Part shown: positions 42,998-51,923 of the stretch, in pieces | Layout of the letters: each line of letters starts with the position of its first letter | Numbering within the stretch: position 1 is the stretch's first letter | Assembly: GCF_030159595.1 (NCBI RefSeq) | Contig: NZ_BSKJ01000013.1 | Location: forward strand, 62,001 to 126,000 | Length of the DNA: 64,000 nucleotides | Direction of reading: 5' to 3' | Origin: Pseudomonas putida | GTDB taxonomy: Bacteria > Pseudomonadota > Gammaproteobacteria > Pseudomonadales > Pseudomonadaceae | Notes under the pieces: generated by a model | Databases searched by the model: none | What the model was told of the DNA's origin: nothing | The model's input: only the letters and a program-made list of their open reading frames with translations | Program-made: the position numbers and the translations under genes

Positions 42998-44008
42998 ATG
43001 ACATCGCTAGGTCAGGTGCCAGTGTTTTACAGTGACTACGAAAAAAGCAGAGCTTGGCTGCGCGCCAAGGCCAAGGACGCCAGATCCCTCTCGAATGAAG
43101 AAGAGGAGTACTTAGATCGCCAGATCGCGATTGAGCTGCGCAAGCGCATGGAGCATGACGCTTCGGTTCGTTGGTGGCAGCTCTTCGGGCTGGAGGGTCA
43201 TCGTTTGGACTCCGTAGAAGCAGAGGCTCAGTTCATCGCTCACCTGGACAAAATTTTCAAATACCCGCCCGCGAGTCAGTTCCTCACTCCTACCGATTCT
43301 AACCGTCGAATCCACAATGCATACCATTTCAGCCGGCAGGGCGTTTACCACGGGATAGAGTACCTAGCGCCTCCCACGACGCGTCTGTTAGAGCTGATGC
43401 TGTACGGGTACTTTCCTTGCGGGAACACCTGGATCTACCTAGATAGGAGATCGCAACTGAGCTCCGATGGGTTCCGAAGTCCCAAGCAATGGCTCGCGCT
43501 ACCCCCAGGGGAGACCCCTCAAGACAGGCTTGGTATCACGATCGAAATCAGTGTGGGTTGGAAGTCCCTGATTCGTTCGCAGTCGCCAGCAGCGCTATTC
43601 AGCAACTTGAAGCCATTCGAAAAGGAAAACCTCGCAAGGGAATTTGCTGCGGAAGGATCTCATCAGCATTGGCTTGAGCAGATTGTGGAAGGGCTCTTCA
43701 TGGAGCGTGGCCATCGATCCAGAATCAGCATTATCTATGCTGGTGAGTCAGAGGAACAGCCCCTCACGCTTGCTGAGGTGATTGCTCAGAAAGGCCGCAT
43801 TCCAGGAAAAAAAGTGGTCATGCAGGATGGCGACTATCTGAACTGTGAGCCCGCCAATCTCGTCATCCGCTCAAACCGTGGCCGGACGATGAGCTGCAAA
43901 ACCTGTCGCCGCCCCACAAACAAAGACCAATCTGAGATTACCAAGGACTCGTTGGGTTCGAGCCTTCGCATCTGCCATTCCTGCCTACGATGGATGACCA
44001 AGACCTAA
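42998..44008 (+). CDS. HNH-like protein with C-terminal zinc ribbon
   Basis: This 336-residue protein has an unrecognised N-terminal region, a C-terminal HNH/AP2-type segment ('KKVVMQDGDYLNCEPANLVI', the pattern of H-x-D-G-D-x-x-N-x-x-x-x-N-L with the first H replaced by Q), and a zinc ribbon C-K-T-C ... C-H-S-C at the end. Loss of the usual histidine suggests altered catalysis or a DNA-binding role. The start at 42998 has a weak ribosome site. It stands alone before a terminator. Confidence 0.6.
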   Translation: MTSLGQVPVFYSDYEKSRAWLRAKAKDARSLSNEEEEYLDRQIAIELRKRMEHDASVRWWQLFGLEGHRLDSVEAEAQFIAHLDKIFKYPPASQFLTPTDSNRRIHNAYHFSRQGVYHGIEYLAPPTTRLLELMLYGYFPCGNTWIYLDRRSQLSSDGFRSPKQWLALPPGETPQDRLGITIEISVGWKSLIRSQSPAALFSNLKPFEKENLAREFAAEGSHQHWLEQIVEGLFMERGHRSRISIIYAGESEEQPLTLAEVIAQKGRIPGKKVVMQDGDYLNCEPANLVIRSNRGRTMSCKTCRRPTNKDQSEITKDSLGSSLRICHSCLRWMTKT

Positions 44009-44100
44009 GAGTGGAAACGGCCTCACTAAGGGCTTGCCAAAAAGGTGCGCTTAAATCAATATAAACCCTATGATGTGGTATCTGCATCAGCAAGACTTAG

Positions 44101-44126
44101 AAGCCGGCTTTTTAGCCGGTTTTTTT
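44101..44126 (+). terminator. Terminator after the HNH-like gene
   Basis: AAGCCGGC pairs with GCCGGTTT (44101-44108 with 44115-44122, one wobble) and is followed by T residues, 93 bases after the stop. Confidence 0.8.
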
Positions 44127-44255
44127 GTGTCTTGGTTTTCCCTCTCGCCGCGTTCCTGCGGCATTTTTTGATCCTAAGCGTACCTATGCCTATTCAATCG
44201 CGATCGCTCGTTCGTGAGGCATACGCACGTCCATAGAAAATGGCGGAACCCTGAT

Positions 44256-44747
44256 ATGAAAGACTCGATCCACGTTGAGTATCAAAACAAAACCATCGTG
44301 TTCAGCGTCAGCGGGTGGCTGAATGCTAGTCACGTTGCGGAGCTTTACTCGGCTTCCGTAGATGCCTGGTTGAGATCACTTGAAACGCAGGAGTACCTGG
44401 CAGATATTGCTCAGGCACTCAGCGTCGAGGATGCCCAGGAGCTTACTCAGATCAGTGCCGACGACACCTGGCTGCACCCGAAGGTGGCAGTGGAATTTGC
44501 CAGGGAGATCGATCGTAAGCTCGCTCGTTGGTGTGACATAACCATCGACAGGATTGCGCGTGGTAACTCATCACTAAAAGAGCGTTTCGACGCTGCCTGC
44601 AAGGTATTGAATGAAGGTCGGCGTGAGGCAAGCGAGCATGGAAGAGGGCTCCTTGAGTGGCGCAATAAGAAGCCGCGCCTTGAGTATCGTGTGGCCCATC
44701 TGAAGGATCAGTTGCAGCTAACATTGGGGCTTGATAACCCCAACTGA
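44256..44747 (+). CDS. KilA-N domain protein
   Basis: This 163-residue protein matches the KilA-N domain of phage proteins: 'FSVSGWLNASHVAELYSASV' and 'DDTWLHPKVAVEFAREIDRK', with 'LARWCDITIDRIARG'. KilA-N domains bind DNA and occur in phage antirepressors. No second domain is present beyond a charged tail. The ATG at 44256 is chosen by the domain start. It is flanked by terminators on both sides, so it is a single-gene unit. Confidence 0.85.
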   Translation: MKDSIHVEYQNKTIVFSVSGWLNASHVAELYSASVDAWLRSLETQEYLADIAQALSVEDAQELTQISADDTWLHPKVAVEFAREIDRKLARWCDITIDRIARGNSSLKERFDAACKVLNEGRREASEHGRGLLEWRNKKPRLEYRVAHLKDQLQLTLGLDNPN

Positions 44748-44752
44748 AATCG

Positions 44753-44787
44753 ACGAACGAAAGCCCGCCTAGTGCGGGCTTCGTCGT
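44753..44787 (+). terminator. Terminator after the KilA-N gene
   Basis: AAGCCCGC / GCGGGCTT (44761-44768 with 44774-44781), extended by ACGA/TCGT, with TTTTT after it. Confidence 0.88.
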
Positions 44788-44965
44788 TTTTGAAGCAGGC
44801 GAAATCAAGGCCCGGAGTGTCCCTGCTCAATCGCCAGGATCTGGGCCTGTACTCTAATCCGCTCATGCTCATGCTACGCACCGTATCAGGTGGCTGCCGG
44901 GTCACTCAATTTTGGATGAGCTCAGCCGAAAAAGTGCTGAGTTGTCTGAGTCAATAAGGAAGCAC

Positions 44966-45529
44966 ATGAAGCGAGTCGAACGGGATTTCATCACGTTGTT
45001 TAATTGTCTCTGGTACCGAGACTTCCCGGTATCTGAGGTGCATGCCATAGCGGGACGTGCCGACTGGACGATCCATCTGGGCCTAGTCGTGCGGCAGTGT
45101 GCCACACTGCTCGGCGCTCGAGCCCTGTTTGAGCAAGGGGGGCGTACAGACGCGGTGATTCGGTATAGCGACACGGACACGCTTTCGTTCGTAGAGTGGG
45201 AGTGGACGCGGGCCCACACCGAAATCAACGAGTTCACCAAACTGCTCAAAAAGACTGATTCCGCAGTGTTCCAGACCTTCATCGGCTACAGCAGGGTTAC
45301 CGATCTCAAGGTCACGATCGAACAGATCAGCAAGCGCTGGCAGACCGCCAACAAGCCGCTGATAGCGTTCCTGATCACCTATGAGATATCTGGGAGGAAG
45401 CGACGCTTCAAGGAGCTTCAGACCTACATGTTTGCAAAGGGCAAATACAAAAAAATCCGCTCTCAGCCTGCTTTGCCTTGGGAAGTAAATCGAGCGAAGG
45501 CGAATAACGAGTCTGAGGAAGCCGCATGA
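44966..45529 (+). CDS. Hypothetical protein, possible PD-(D/E)XK-like nuclease
   Basis: This 187-residue protein is not recognised as a named family. The central stretch 'GGRTDAVIRYSDTDTLSFVE' followed by 'WEW' has the spacing of a PD-(D/E)XK core (D, ~12 residues, E-x-W), with W where K is usual. The end is basic ('FAKGKYKKIRSQ'). The ATG at 44966 follows TAAGGAAG; a TTG at 44912 is an alternative. Nuclease activity is an inference from the motif only. Confidence 0.5.
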   Translation: MKRVERDFITLFNCLWYRDFPVSEVHAIAGRADWTIHLGLVVRQCATLLGARALFEQGGRTDAVIRYSDTDTLSFVEWEWTRAHTEINEFTKLLKKTDSAVFQTFIGYSRVTDLKVTIEQISKRWQTANKPLIAFLITYEISGRKRRFKELQTYMFAKGKYKKIRSQPALPWEVNRAKANNESEEAA

Positions 45530-45825
45530 TCGGGAGGCGCGACTGATGAGGCGATAGGGGGCGGCGAATCAAGTGCCCCCTAGACTCCTGGCTATCCCTC
45601 ATATTCCCCTACCACTGCTCGTAGGCATTGGTAGGGTTGAGAGGATCTGCTGGGCCTGTCCCGTGACAACGGCCGCCTAGGTGATTGCGTCCGCTGTGAG
45701 GGTGGGAACTCCAGTCTATGCCCTCCGCCTGATTCACCAAGGTTGTGGCTGCGTCCTAGCGGGAGCACTGGAGCTTACGCTGTACTGAGTGGCGACGACC
45801 ACCATCGATCGGTTATGCGCATAAT

Positions 45826-46650
45826 TTAAGCCGCCGCCTTCATGGGTATTCTTGCGTCATGGATCGGTAAGGTTGCCCGTTTTAGCAGAGCTTGAACAAA
45901 AAAGTTTAAGGTGTTTTTGGAGCACTTTCCCTTACGGCGCTCTAGGTAGAAGTCCCGTGAAGCTCTCCAGGCTAGTGCAACCATGCCAAAGACTACCACG
46001 CTATAGATGGTAAGAATGATGCTGGTAACAGTATACGCTGTGAGATTATGAAGGTATGGAGCTGCTTGCACTTTCAAGCTCTCATTGTTGTCCAGTATTC
46101 GGAACGTAGCATTCATTGCGAGCCCGACAAAGCCAAGGGTAAAAAATCCGCGAAACAATTTGAAGCTAAATATGTGATTAAGAATATTTTCTCCAAGAGT
46201 AAGCGCATTTTCTTTGAAGCTTTTGCTGAGGCCAATTACTTTGTTGAGATTTTCTACGATCTCTAGATAAGAGGCCTCGGGTGCGTTAACGTTTCGCTTT
46301 AACCAAACAGTTTTATAGTCTTCGAGCTTGCTTTTTGAGAAATTGCTTTCATTGCCTAGAATGCAATGCTTTCGGAGCATGAACTGCCGGTATTGCGGTT
46401 CGTACCTGCGCGCCAGTAGGTATAGCGCGATAAGTTCGAAGATGGCGGCAGTAAGGCTAAGGGGAAGTGTGAGATTCGAATCGGCTACTTGCGCTGCGAT
46501 CGATACGCCCATGAGAATCACTGTAAGGAAGATGAAACCAATGGCAAGCCTATAGGTTTTTGTCTTGGGGCCAGATGCGATTGTTGAGGGGCCGAAAATC
46601 AGATTATATCTCATCGCCAGTGTTTCGATCTTTTCTAATGTTAAGGTTTC
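45826..46650 (-). CDS. Membrane protein of unknown function (four TM)
   Basis: This protein of about 274 residues has two hydrophobic pairs (about 35-85 and 165-235) joined by a cytoplasmic helical region. The start at 46650 follows GAGAG; an ATG at 46677 in the same frame lacks a ribosome site. The sequence is A+T rich for this genome. It resembles membrane effectors of accessory regions in layout only; I cannot name a family. Confidence 0.6.
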   Translation of the reverse strand, partial: ETLTLEKIETLAMRYNLIFGPSTIASGPKTKTYRLAIGFIFLTVILMGVSIAAQVADSNLTLPLSLTAAIFELIALYLLARRYEPQYRQFMLRKHCILGNESNFSKSKLEDYKTVWLKRNVNAPEASYLEIVENLNKVIGLSKSFKENALTLGENILNHIFSFKLFRGFFTLGFVGLAMNATFRILDNNESLKVQAAPYLHNLTAYTVTSIILTIYSVVVFGMVALAWRASRDFYLERRKGKCSKNTLNFFVQALLKRATLPIHDARIPMKAAA

Positions 46651-47131
46651 CATCAGTTCTCTCAGCCTGTATTTCATTCATTGCAGGCGCGTTTTTAATA
46701 AATTATTTACTGAGTAGCTATGTTGAGTGACTGCCCACGGCACCTTACCGCACTTCGCCAGGGCTGTCAGCGCTCTATCCCATGCCATGTGCATGTCGCC
46801 GCTGCGGGATCGAAGAGGCCGCCTGGATTGGAGATTAGTCAGACGATTGGACTGGTCGCATAGCTGCACATTGTTGCACTTTCGTTTTCCAGATTTGGCT
46901 GGGCGCTTCCACCGATCTGCGCTACCTATTCTCCTCCATATGGGAAAGTGCGGGTGTAGGATCTAACCGGATGAAGGGGGCAGGAGAGCTATCGCGTTTC
47001 CCCGCAGGGGCTGCGGTTTTTATTCACGAAGTTGGAGTCGAATAGGGAATCGCGTGGTCTCCACGTTGTGACTTGCAGGGCAGCGGTTGAGCACACCAAC
47101 AGTGTCAGCCGTTCGTCATGGATCGGAGAGA
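46651..47131. other. Gap with degenerate REP-like motifs
   Basis: No supported gene lies here. Two motifs recur near 53.4 kb: the segment 46795-46826 (with CGAAGAGGCCG, the core of P. putida REP sequences) resembles 53425-53455, and 46992-47022 resembles 53333-53363. Confidence 0.4.
46795..46826 (+). repeat. Degenerate REP-like repeat, copy 1
   Basis: This 32-bp segment (GTCGCCGCT ... CGAAGAGGCCGCCTGG) matches 53425-53455 at most positions and shares the GAAGAGGCCGG core of P. putida REP elements. Confidence 0.5.
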
Positions 47132-47401
47132 TTACCGCCCGGCGTAATGACTTACAAGGTGTGCCCAAATCTTAAATGCCTGGGTATCCTGGCGAAGGGC
47201 TTCGAGAGCCTCTACCACAGAAATTTTAGTTGGGCTTCCGCCGATGAGAAAAATCTTATCGCGCTCCTCGAGATAAAGGTGCAATAGGGTAAGAACCATG
47301 ATTTGCTGTACGGGCTCCATGGATCTGTACGACTTACGCATGGCCTCCAATCGCTCCGGAATAGGCTCAGATTGATCATAGTCGAACCCCTGCGGTCGCA
47401 T
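47132..47401 (-). CDS. Small hypothetical protein (89 residues)
   Basis: This helical protein starts 'MRPQGFDYDQSEPIPERLEA' and contains 'MVLTLLHLYLEERDKIFLIG'. No family is recognised and the ribosome site is weak. Composition and the absence of a better frame on the other strand support it moderately. Confidence 0.45.
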   Translation of the reverse strand: MRPQGFDYDQSEPIPERLEAMRKSYRSMEPVQQIMVLTLLHLYLEERDKIFLIGGSPTKISVVEALEALRQDTQAFKIWAHLVSHYAGR

Positions 47402-47518
47402 TGTGTGGTGACGGCCTTCATCACAATAGGGACGGACTTGCTTGAAGCAATTCTCTGCACCGTGCTCGGGCCGTTGTCCCAGTCCAAAACAATCTATTTG
47501 AAGGTCGGTACGGCTCAG

Positions 47519-48241
47519 TCAGATCGTAGATTCAAGATGCGGCCGGGGGAGGCTGGCTAGCCTGACCTTGAGGTCTTTTACCAAGTCATCGACTTCAATC
47601 GTAAGCACCTTCAGGGCGTCAGCAGTTGAGCCCATCCCCATTACCCGTGAGATTCGAGAGCTTTCGTTCTCGTAAAATTCCTGAAGTTTGCTAGCTCGTT
47701 CCGCACTAGTGAGTGCTTGAGTTGCAAGCTGTGCCTGAAGTCGCAGCATTTCTGAGCGTGCGTGTTCAAGCGCCTTCTCAGTGTCTGCGTTGTTCATCTC
47801 GACCATGGAGATGACGCCTTTAGCACGCATGTAGAATCGGACGATCTGACGTGATGTCTCCGGGGGGAGTTCAGCCAAGCACTCAGGCGCAGAGTCAAAA
47901 AGTGGGAATGGATTCTGGCCGATCGGAAACACCGTGACGTAGGGTGATCCCTCCTCAAGTTCAAGGAGATCCTTTGCGTACTCGGCTGAATAGACTTCCC
48001 AGGCAGTCGATACCTCTACCAGAATCAGCTGGCTGGTATTGAAGACGATGACCTGCCTATCAATGTGAGCCTTCTGGTCTGCTATTTCACGTGAGTTTTT
48101 CGCAGCAAGCTCGGTACGTAAAAAAGTCTTGTGCGTGGCTTTCATTGTGAAATATCCACCAATCAGAGCACCGACCATCGCATGCACGAAAGGACTGGAG
48201 ATTACGCCAGTGACCGCATCCCAAGCTATTTGATGAACCAT
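47519..48241 (-). CDS. Membrane-anchored coiled-coil protein
   Basis: This 240-residue protein has one N-terminal hydrophobic segment ('VHAMVGALIGGYFTM') and a long helical cytoplasmic part. AAAGGTTGAG precedes the ATG. The pattern of a single TM segment and a helical soluble domain is similar to orphan proteins near defence genes, but no family can be named. Confidence 0.6.
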   Translation of the reverse strand: MVHQIAWDAVTGVISSPFVHAMVGALIGGYFTMKATHKTFLRTELAAKNSREIADQKAHIDRQVIVFNTSQLILVEVSTAWEVYSAEYAKDLLELEEGSPYVTVFPIGQNPFPLFDSAPECLAELPPETSRQIVRFYMRAKGVISMVEMNNADTEKALEHARSEMLRLQAQLATQALTSAERASKLQEFYENESSRISRVMGMGSTADALKVLTIEVDDLVKDLKVRLASLPRPHLESTI

Positions 48242-48435
48242 TTCTCAACCTTTTATAAACTCGAACATTCAGCATCCTGCGATGCTCGTTGGCATCCACC
48301 CCAAGGGGGCGCAAAACCTTCGGTCATCCCCGAAGGGGGCTTGTTGTCAGGCAGGGAGCGCCGAAGGAGTGTAGCTAACAGGGTGACGCTACCCTGAGTC
48401 ATCACGGCATGAATCGCTACGATGCCAACAAGCGA

Positions 48436-48651
48436 TCACTTCACGCTCGCGGCTACCAACTCAGCGATCCCATTACGCACTGCATTTACGTTGTCATTTA
48501 TTGTGGCTAGAGCGGCATTCACGTTGCTGATGATCGTGGTAGCTCCTCGGTCACCATCCTATTTGGCTAGCTGTTCGATGGCGGCGCGTAGCGCATCCTG
48601 GTTATGGCTGAGGCGTTCAGGTCTTCAGCGGCTGTCTGTAGCTCTTTCATG
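48436..48651 (-). pseudogene. Broken small helical-protein gene
   Basis: The frame starts 'MKELQTAAEDLNAS', shifts to 'DALRAAIEQLAK', meets a stop, and then continues in frame with 'TTIISNVNAALATINDNVNA' and 'VRNGIAELVAASVK'. Joined, it would be a ~72-residue coiled-coil protein. One frameshift and one in-frame stop indicate decay. Confidence 0.6.
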
Positions 48652-48812
48652 ATTAGCTTCTCTTGGTGAGGCTGGCAGCATATCTTGTATCACGGCTTCC
48701 CTCGGCGGCGAGTTGCCGACGGCTAGATTCGTGATGTCGTTTTAACATTTATACTCCGCTGCTCAAGGTGTCGAATTTCTGTACGCCGACGCAAAAAGGT
48801 AGCGCTTACCGC

Positions 48813-49667
48813 ATGATTTCCACAGTGCAAATGGCGGGCAAGGGAGTAGATCTCCTAGAAAAGCTCGTGAGTGTGCCCAAAATCTATAGATCAGGGGATC
48901 CGACTATTTTCGTGCCGGTTGGTCGCTATTCGACCTCTCCGGGGTGGTGTTTCCTCCCCTGGAAGGGCATCGAAGCCGAATACAGATGGGGTTTTAAGGC
49001 CCGTACTGAGGTTAGTGATTACGTCTCCGTGCTCATTGGTCTGCAAGCTGCGTTCCTAGCTAATGAAAGTGAGGCTTTTTGGGTCATAAAGAATGGAAAG
49101 AGGGTACGGGAAACTCAGCGTAGGGCTCGTTGGCGGGACGGGGGCGCTAAACCAAATCTATTGAGGCCATGGGGCTGGCTTGAAGTACATTTCGAGAAGC
49201 TCGAAACCCTTGGTCAGGATCACCTCAACGGAGCTGTGTTGGATCTTACAGCAGAGGGTTTTGAGGGGGGTGAGCACTTTATCGTTCGGCCAGCTCGAAC
49301 TCGGAATTTTCAGAGCTATTTCAGCTTGGCTACCTTCGCTCTGTGGGGTAAGCGTTGTGCAATCACGGGTTCCGCTTGGGCGTTGGAAGCAGCACACATT
49401 AAACCGGTGGCGAGCTGCGAAGATGATGATCCAGCTTTGACTGACCCCTATAACGGCATCGTTCTAACTGCATCGCTACACCGATTGTTGGATGACGGTC
49501 TTTTTGGCTTTGATCTTGATGGCAACGTGGTAGTCGATCCCAAACTGAGCAAGAAAGAGCGAGATATCCATCAGTTGGCCAACTCACATAAGGTCGATTT
49601 TGAACCGGAAGCGGAGATATACCTGCAACACCGTGTCTTGCACACTATTGTGGGATCCAAGCCCTGA
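48813..49667 (+). CDS. HNH endonuclease (HNH_2 type)
   Basis: This 284-residue protein has a C-terminal HNH_2 domain: 'KRCAITGSAWALEAAHIKPV', 'YNGIVLTASLHRLLDDGLFG' and 'FDLDG'. The N-terminal ~140 residues contain 'LNGAVLDLTAEGFEGGEHFI' and may recognise DNA. Such proteins act as stand-alone restriction-like nucleases, some on modified DNA. No methyltransferase is adjacent, so if it is a restriction enzyme it may be of the modification-dependent kind; that is inference. Confidence 0.82.
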   Translation: MISTVQMAGKGVDLLEKLVSVPKIYRSGDPTIFVPVGRYSTSPGWCFLPWKGIEAEYRWGFKARTEVSDYVSVLIGLQAAFLANESEAFWVIKNGKRVRETQRRARWRDGGAKPNLLRPWGWLEVHFEKLETLGQDHLNGAVLDLTAEGFEGGEHFIVRPARTRNFQSYFSLATFALWGKRCAITGSAWALEAAHIKPVASCEDDDPALTDPYNGIVLTASLHRLLDDGLFGFDLDGNVVVDPKLSKKERDIHQLANSHKVDFEPEAEIYLQHRVLHTIVGSKP

Positions 49668-49944
49668 GCGAATACGGTAACCGTTTTGGCTTCAATCAAA
49701 GAAACCATCGCCAACTGCACCTTATGGGCAGCCGGAAAGCTCCGTGCTTAGAGCTTTGCAAAGCTCAATCGGTTCACATCCGCACGGGCATGTTGAATCC
49801 GGATAGGTCGAGGTACGCCAACGGCACACTGGTCGAGCTGACGTACCCCATGTATGACCGCGTTTGCTGACAGAGGCTGCGCAGAAGGGCATCGAAGGGT
49901 TTCCGTTACAGCAAGGCGGAGGTGTCGACCCCTGCCATCGTAAC
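49668..49944. other. Gap without a supported gene
   Basis: About 280 bases with no open frame that I can support. It leads into the remnant copy D of the small-protein family. Confidence 0.4.
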
Positions 49945-50041
49945 GAGAGAGCGCCTGCGGCTGTTAGCTGAACACAGCTTTCAGGCAGTCACTGACTACC
50001 AACTGCACGCGCTTGGCGGGCCAGCCGAGCCCAGCCATTAG
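49945..50041 (+). pseudogene. Truncated copy D of the 69-residue family
   Basis: The end of a copy survives: 'RERLRLLAEHSFQAVTDYQL' then 'HALGGPAEPSH' and a stop. It is closest to copy C at 40419 (same 'LLAEH-FQAVTDYQL'). The 5' half is missing or unrecognisable. Confidence 0.7.
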
Positions 50042-50222
50042 AAAGAAAACTAACCTCTTTGTCGTTTGCTTCCAAAACTTGGCTACAGTAGTAGAAGCTA
50101 TTCATTGTTGACTTGAAGGAAAGCCCATGTTCTCGCATGAAAATCAGTGAGGAGTTTGATCGAGTCTTGAATTCTTTACTAGCCTTATGTCCATCATTTG
50201 ACGACTCATTTGAGGAGGTGGT

Positions 50223-51466
50223 ATGCGATTTGCCAAGGTTATAAGCTTTACGCTTCCCTTGACGCTAGTTTTCTCTCTTAGTAGTTGCGTGCTTGGAATA
50301 GGTGTTGACCAAAACAAAGTGATCTTACCTACTGAAGGTTCGACAAGCGTGCATGAAGATACAAGTGTCGAACAATTCGAGCTGCCTGTAGAGAAAAATA
50401 CTACAGGGGCGGCAAGAAAGTCGTCCTTTTCGATCATGATGATGAAGCACTCGAAGCGGCATACAAAATATTAGAGTCCGATGGAAAATTTACTCGAATA
50501 AAAGTCCTCTACTCCACAAACAGAAAAGCGCAAGAAATCGCTACCCGGCTGGAATATACAGCAGAGCCTGGCGATTTATCACATGGCTATTGCTATGTCA
50601 GCATTCCCAAGGATCATCGCATAGGGGAAATGGAGGCACCCTCAAAGTGGCGATTTGAATTTACTCCAAATCCTGAAAAGCACATAGTTCTGATGTCAGC
50701 GCAGAAAACAACAAGGGAGGATTTTTTCAATAACGTGAACGACTTGCTTGGCGATTCCGCTAACTCAAATACATTTGTCTTTGTCCATGGCTTTAATGTC
50801 AGTTTTGAAGACGCTGCTCGGCGAACCGCGCAAATGGCTTATGATCTTCAATTCAACGGGGTTCCTGTATTTTTCAGCTGGCCGTAGCAGGGTAATATCC
50901 CTTCATATACCGTCGATGAACAGAATGTTGAATGGGCAGAAGCTGATCTGAAGAGCTTCTTACTGGACTTCTTGCGGAGCTCGCAAGCGGATAATGTCTA
51001 CGTGATAGGACACAGTATGGGTACGAGAGCATTGTCGCGATCAATAGTGAGCATTGGATCTGATGACCCTGAGCTGGCAAAAAAAGTCAAAGGAGTGATC
51101 CTTGCGGCACCCGATATTGACGCGAGGGTGTTCAAGCGAGATATAGCGCCGAAGCTGGTTAGTGCAGGGAGAAACGTAACTCTATATGCATCTTCGAATG
51201 ATAAAGCCCTGGGGCTATCTAAAAAGATTCATGGATATCAACGCGCCGGCGAAACAATTGGAGAGTTGGTGGTCGTCAGCGGGATGGACACCATTGATGC
51301 ATCAAAAGTTGATACTAGTTTGGTAGGTCATAATTACTACGGTGATAACAGATCTATAATCTCTGACATGCACTATCTGCTGAAAACTCAAATGCCAGTC
51401 AAAGATCGAGCAGGTCTGTCATCTGTAGGCAAAGAACCCGCTCTTTACTGGATGTTCAGACCCTGA
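50223..51466 (+). pseudogene. Alpha/beta hydrolase lipoprotein gene (DUF900-like) with frameshift and stop
   Basis: The product would be a ~413-residue lipoprotein with lipobox 'LVFSLSSC' and a DUF900-type hydrolase domain: 'FVHGFNVSFEDAARRTAQMA', 'VPVFFSWP' and the nucleophile elbow 'VIGHSMGTRALSRS'. The frame shifts after the A5 run at 50394-50398 (next frame 'YYRGGKKVVLFDHDDEALEA'), and a TAG at 50885-50887 follows 'FFSWP', where family members usually have serine. One frameshift could be a base error, but the stop makes inactivation likely. A 35-codon frame at 50137 overlaps its start and is not supported. Confidence 0.85.
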
Positions 51467-51923
51467 GCAACCTGTTGTGAGTTCCGTTTTGGTTCGATCG
51501 CATCCATGGACATCCAGCAGCTATCGGTATGACCGCGATGACCCAAGGAATTGCGTTCGACACCATGCTGTAATCACTCAGGACTAGTTCGCGAAATTGG
51601 ATTAGGAGGGGCGTTTGGTGCGCTTAAAAAAAAACAGCGGTCAGAATTCAACGATACTCCCCCACGCGACACAGATGACAAGAGGTTCAATTCGCCACGA
51701 GCCGGCGTTTTAACCTTTTCGGCTTTGGCGAGCGGCTACCGTGTGTAAGGGCTGAGTCAGCCCTTTGGGTAGAGACCAAACCTAAATTACGATGAATGGT
51801 TTAAAAGTGTTTTCGAACTCGCCAAACTTTACCTCTTGTCCTGTAAAGTAGGAGAGGGCATAACGGTAATGGGTTTTGCTATAAGTCAATAGCCGCATTC
51901 TATCATGTCTTGAGGCCTGAGAA
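51467..51923. other. Gap without a supported gene
   Basis: About 460 bases between two lipolytic-type genes. I see no gene, and no clear terminator or repeat. Confidence 0.4.

Noticed and set aside
48422..48652. Plus-strand 76-codon frame
   Set aside because: It is antisense to a broken helical-protein gene, which explains the sequence better.
50137..50244. 35-codon frame upstream of and overlapping the DUF900-type gene
   Set aside because: The acidic peptide has no ribosome site at its ATG and the frame may be by chance; not enough support.
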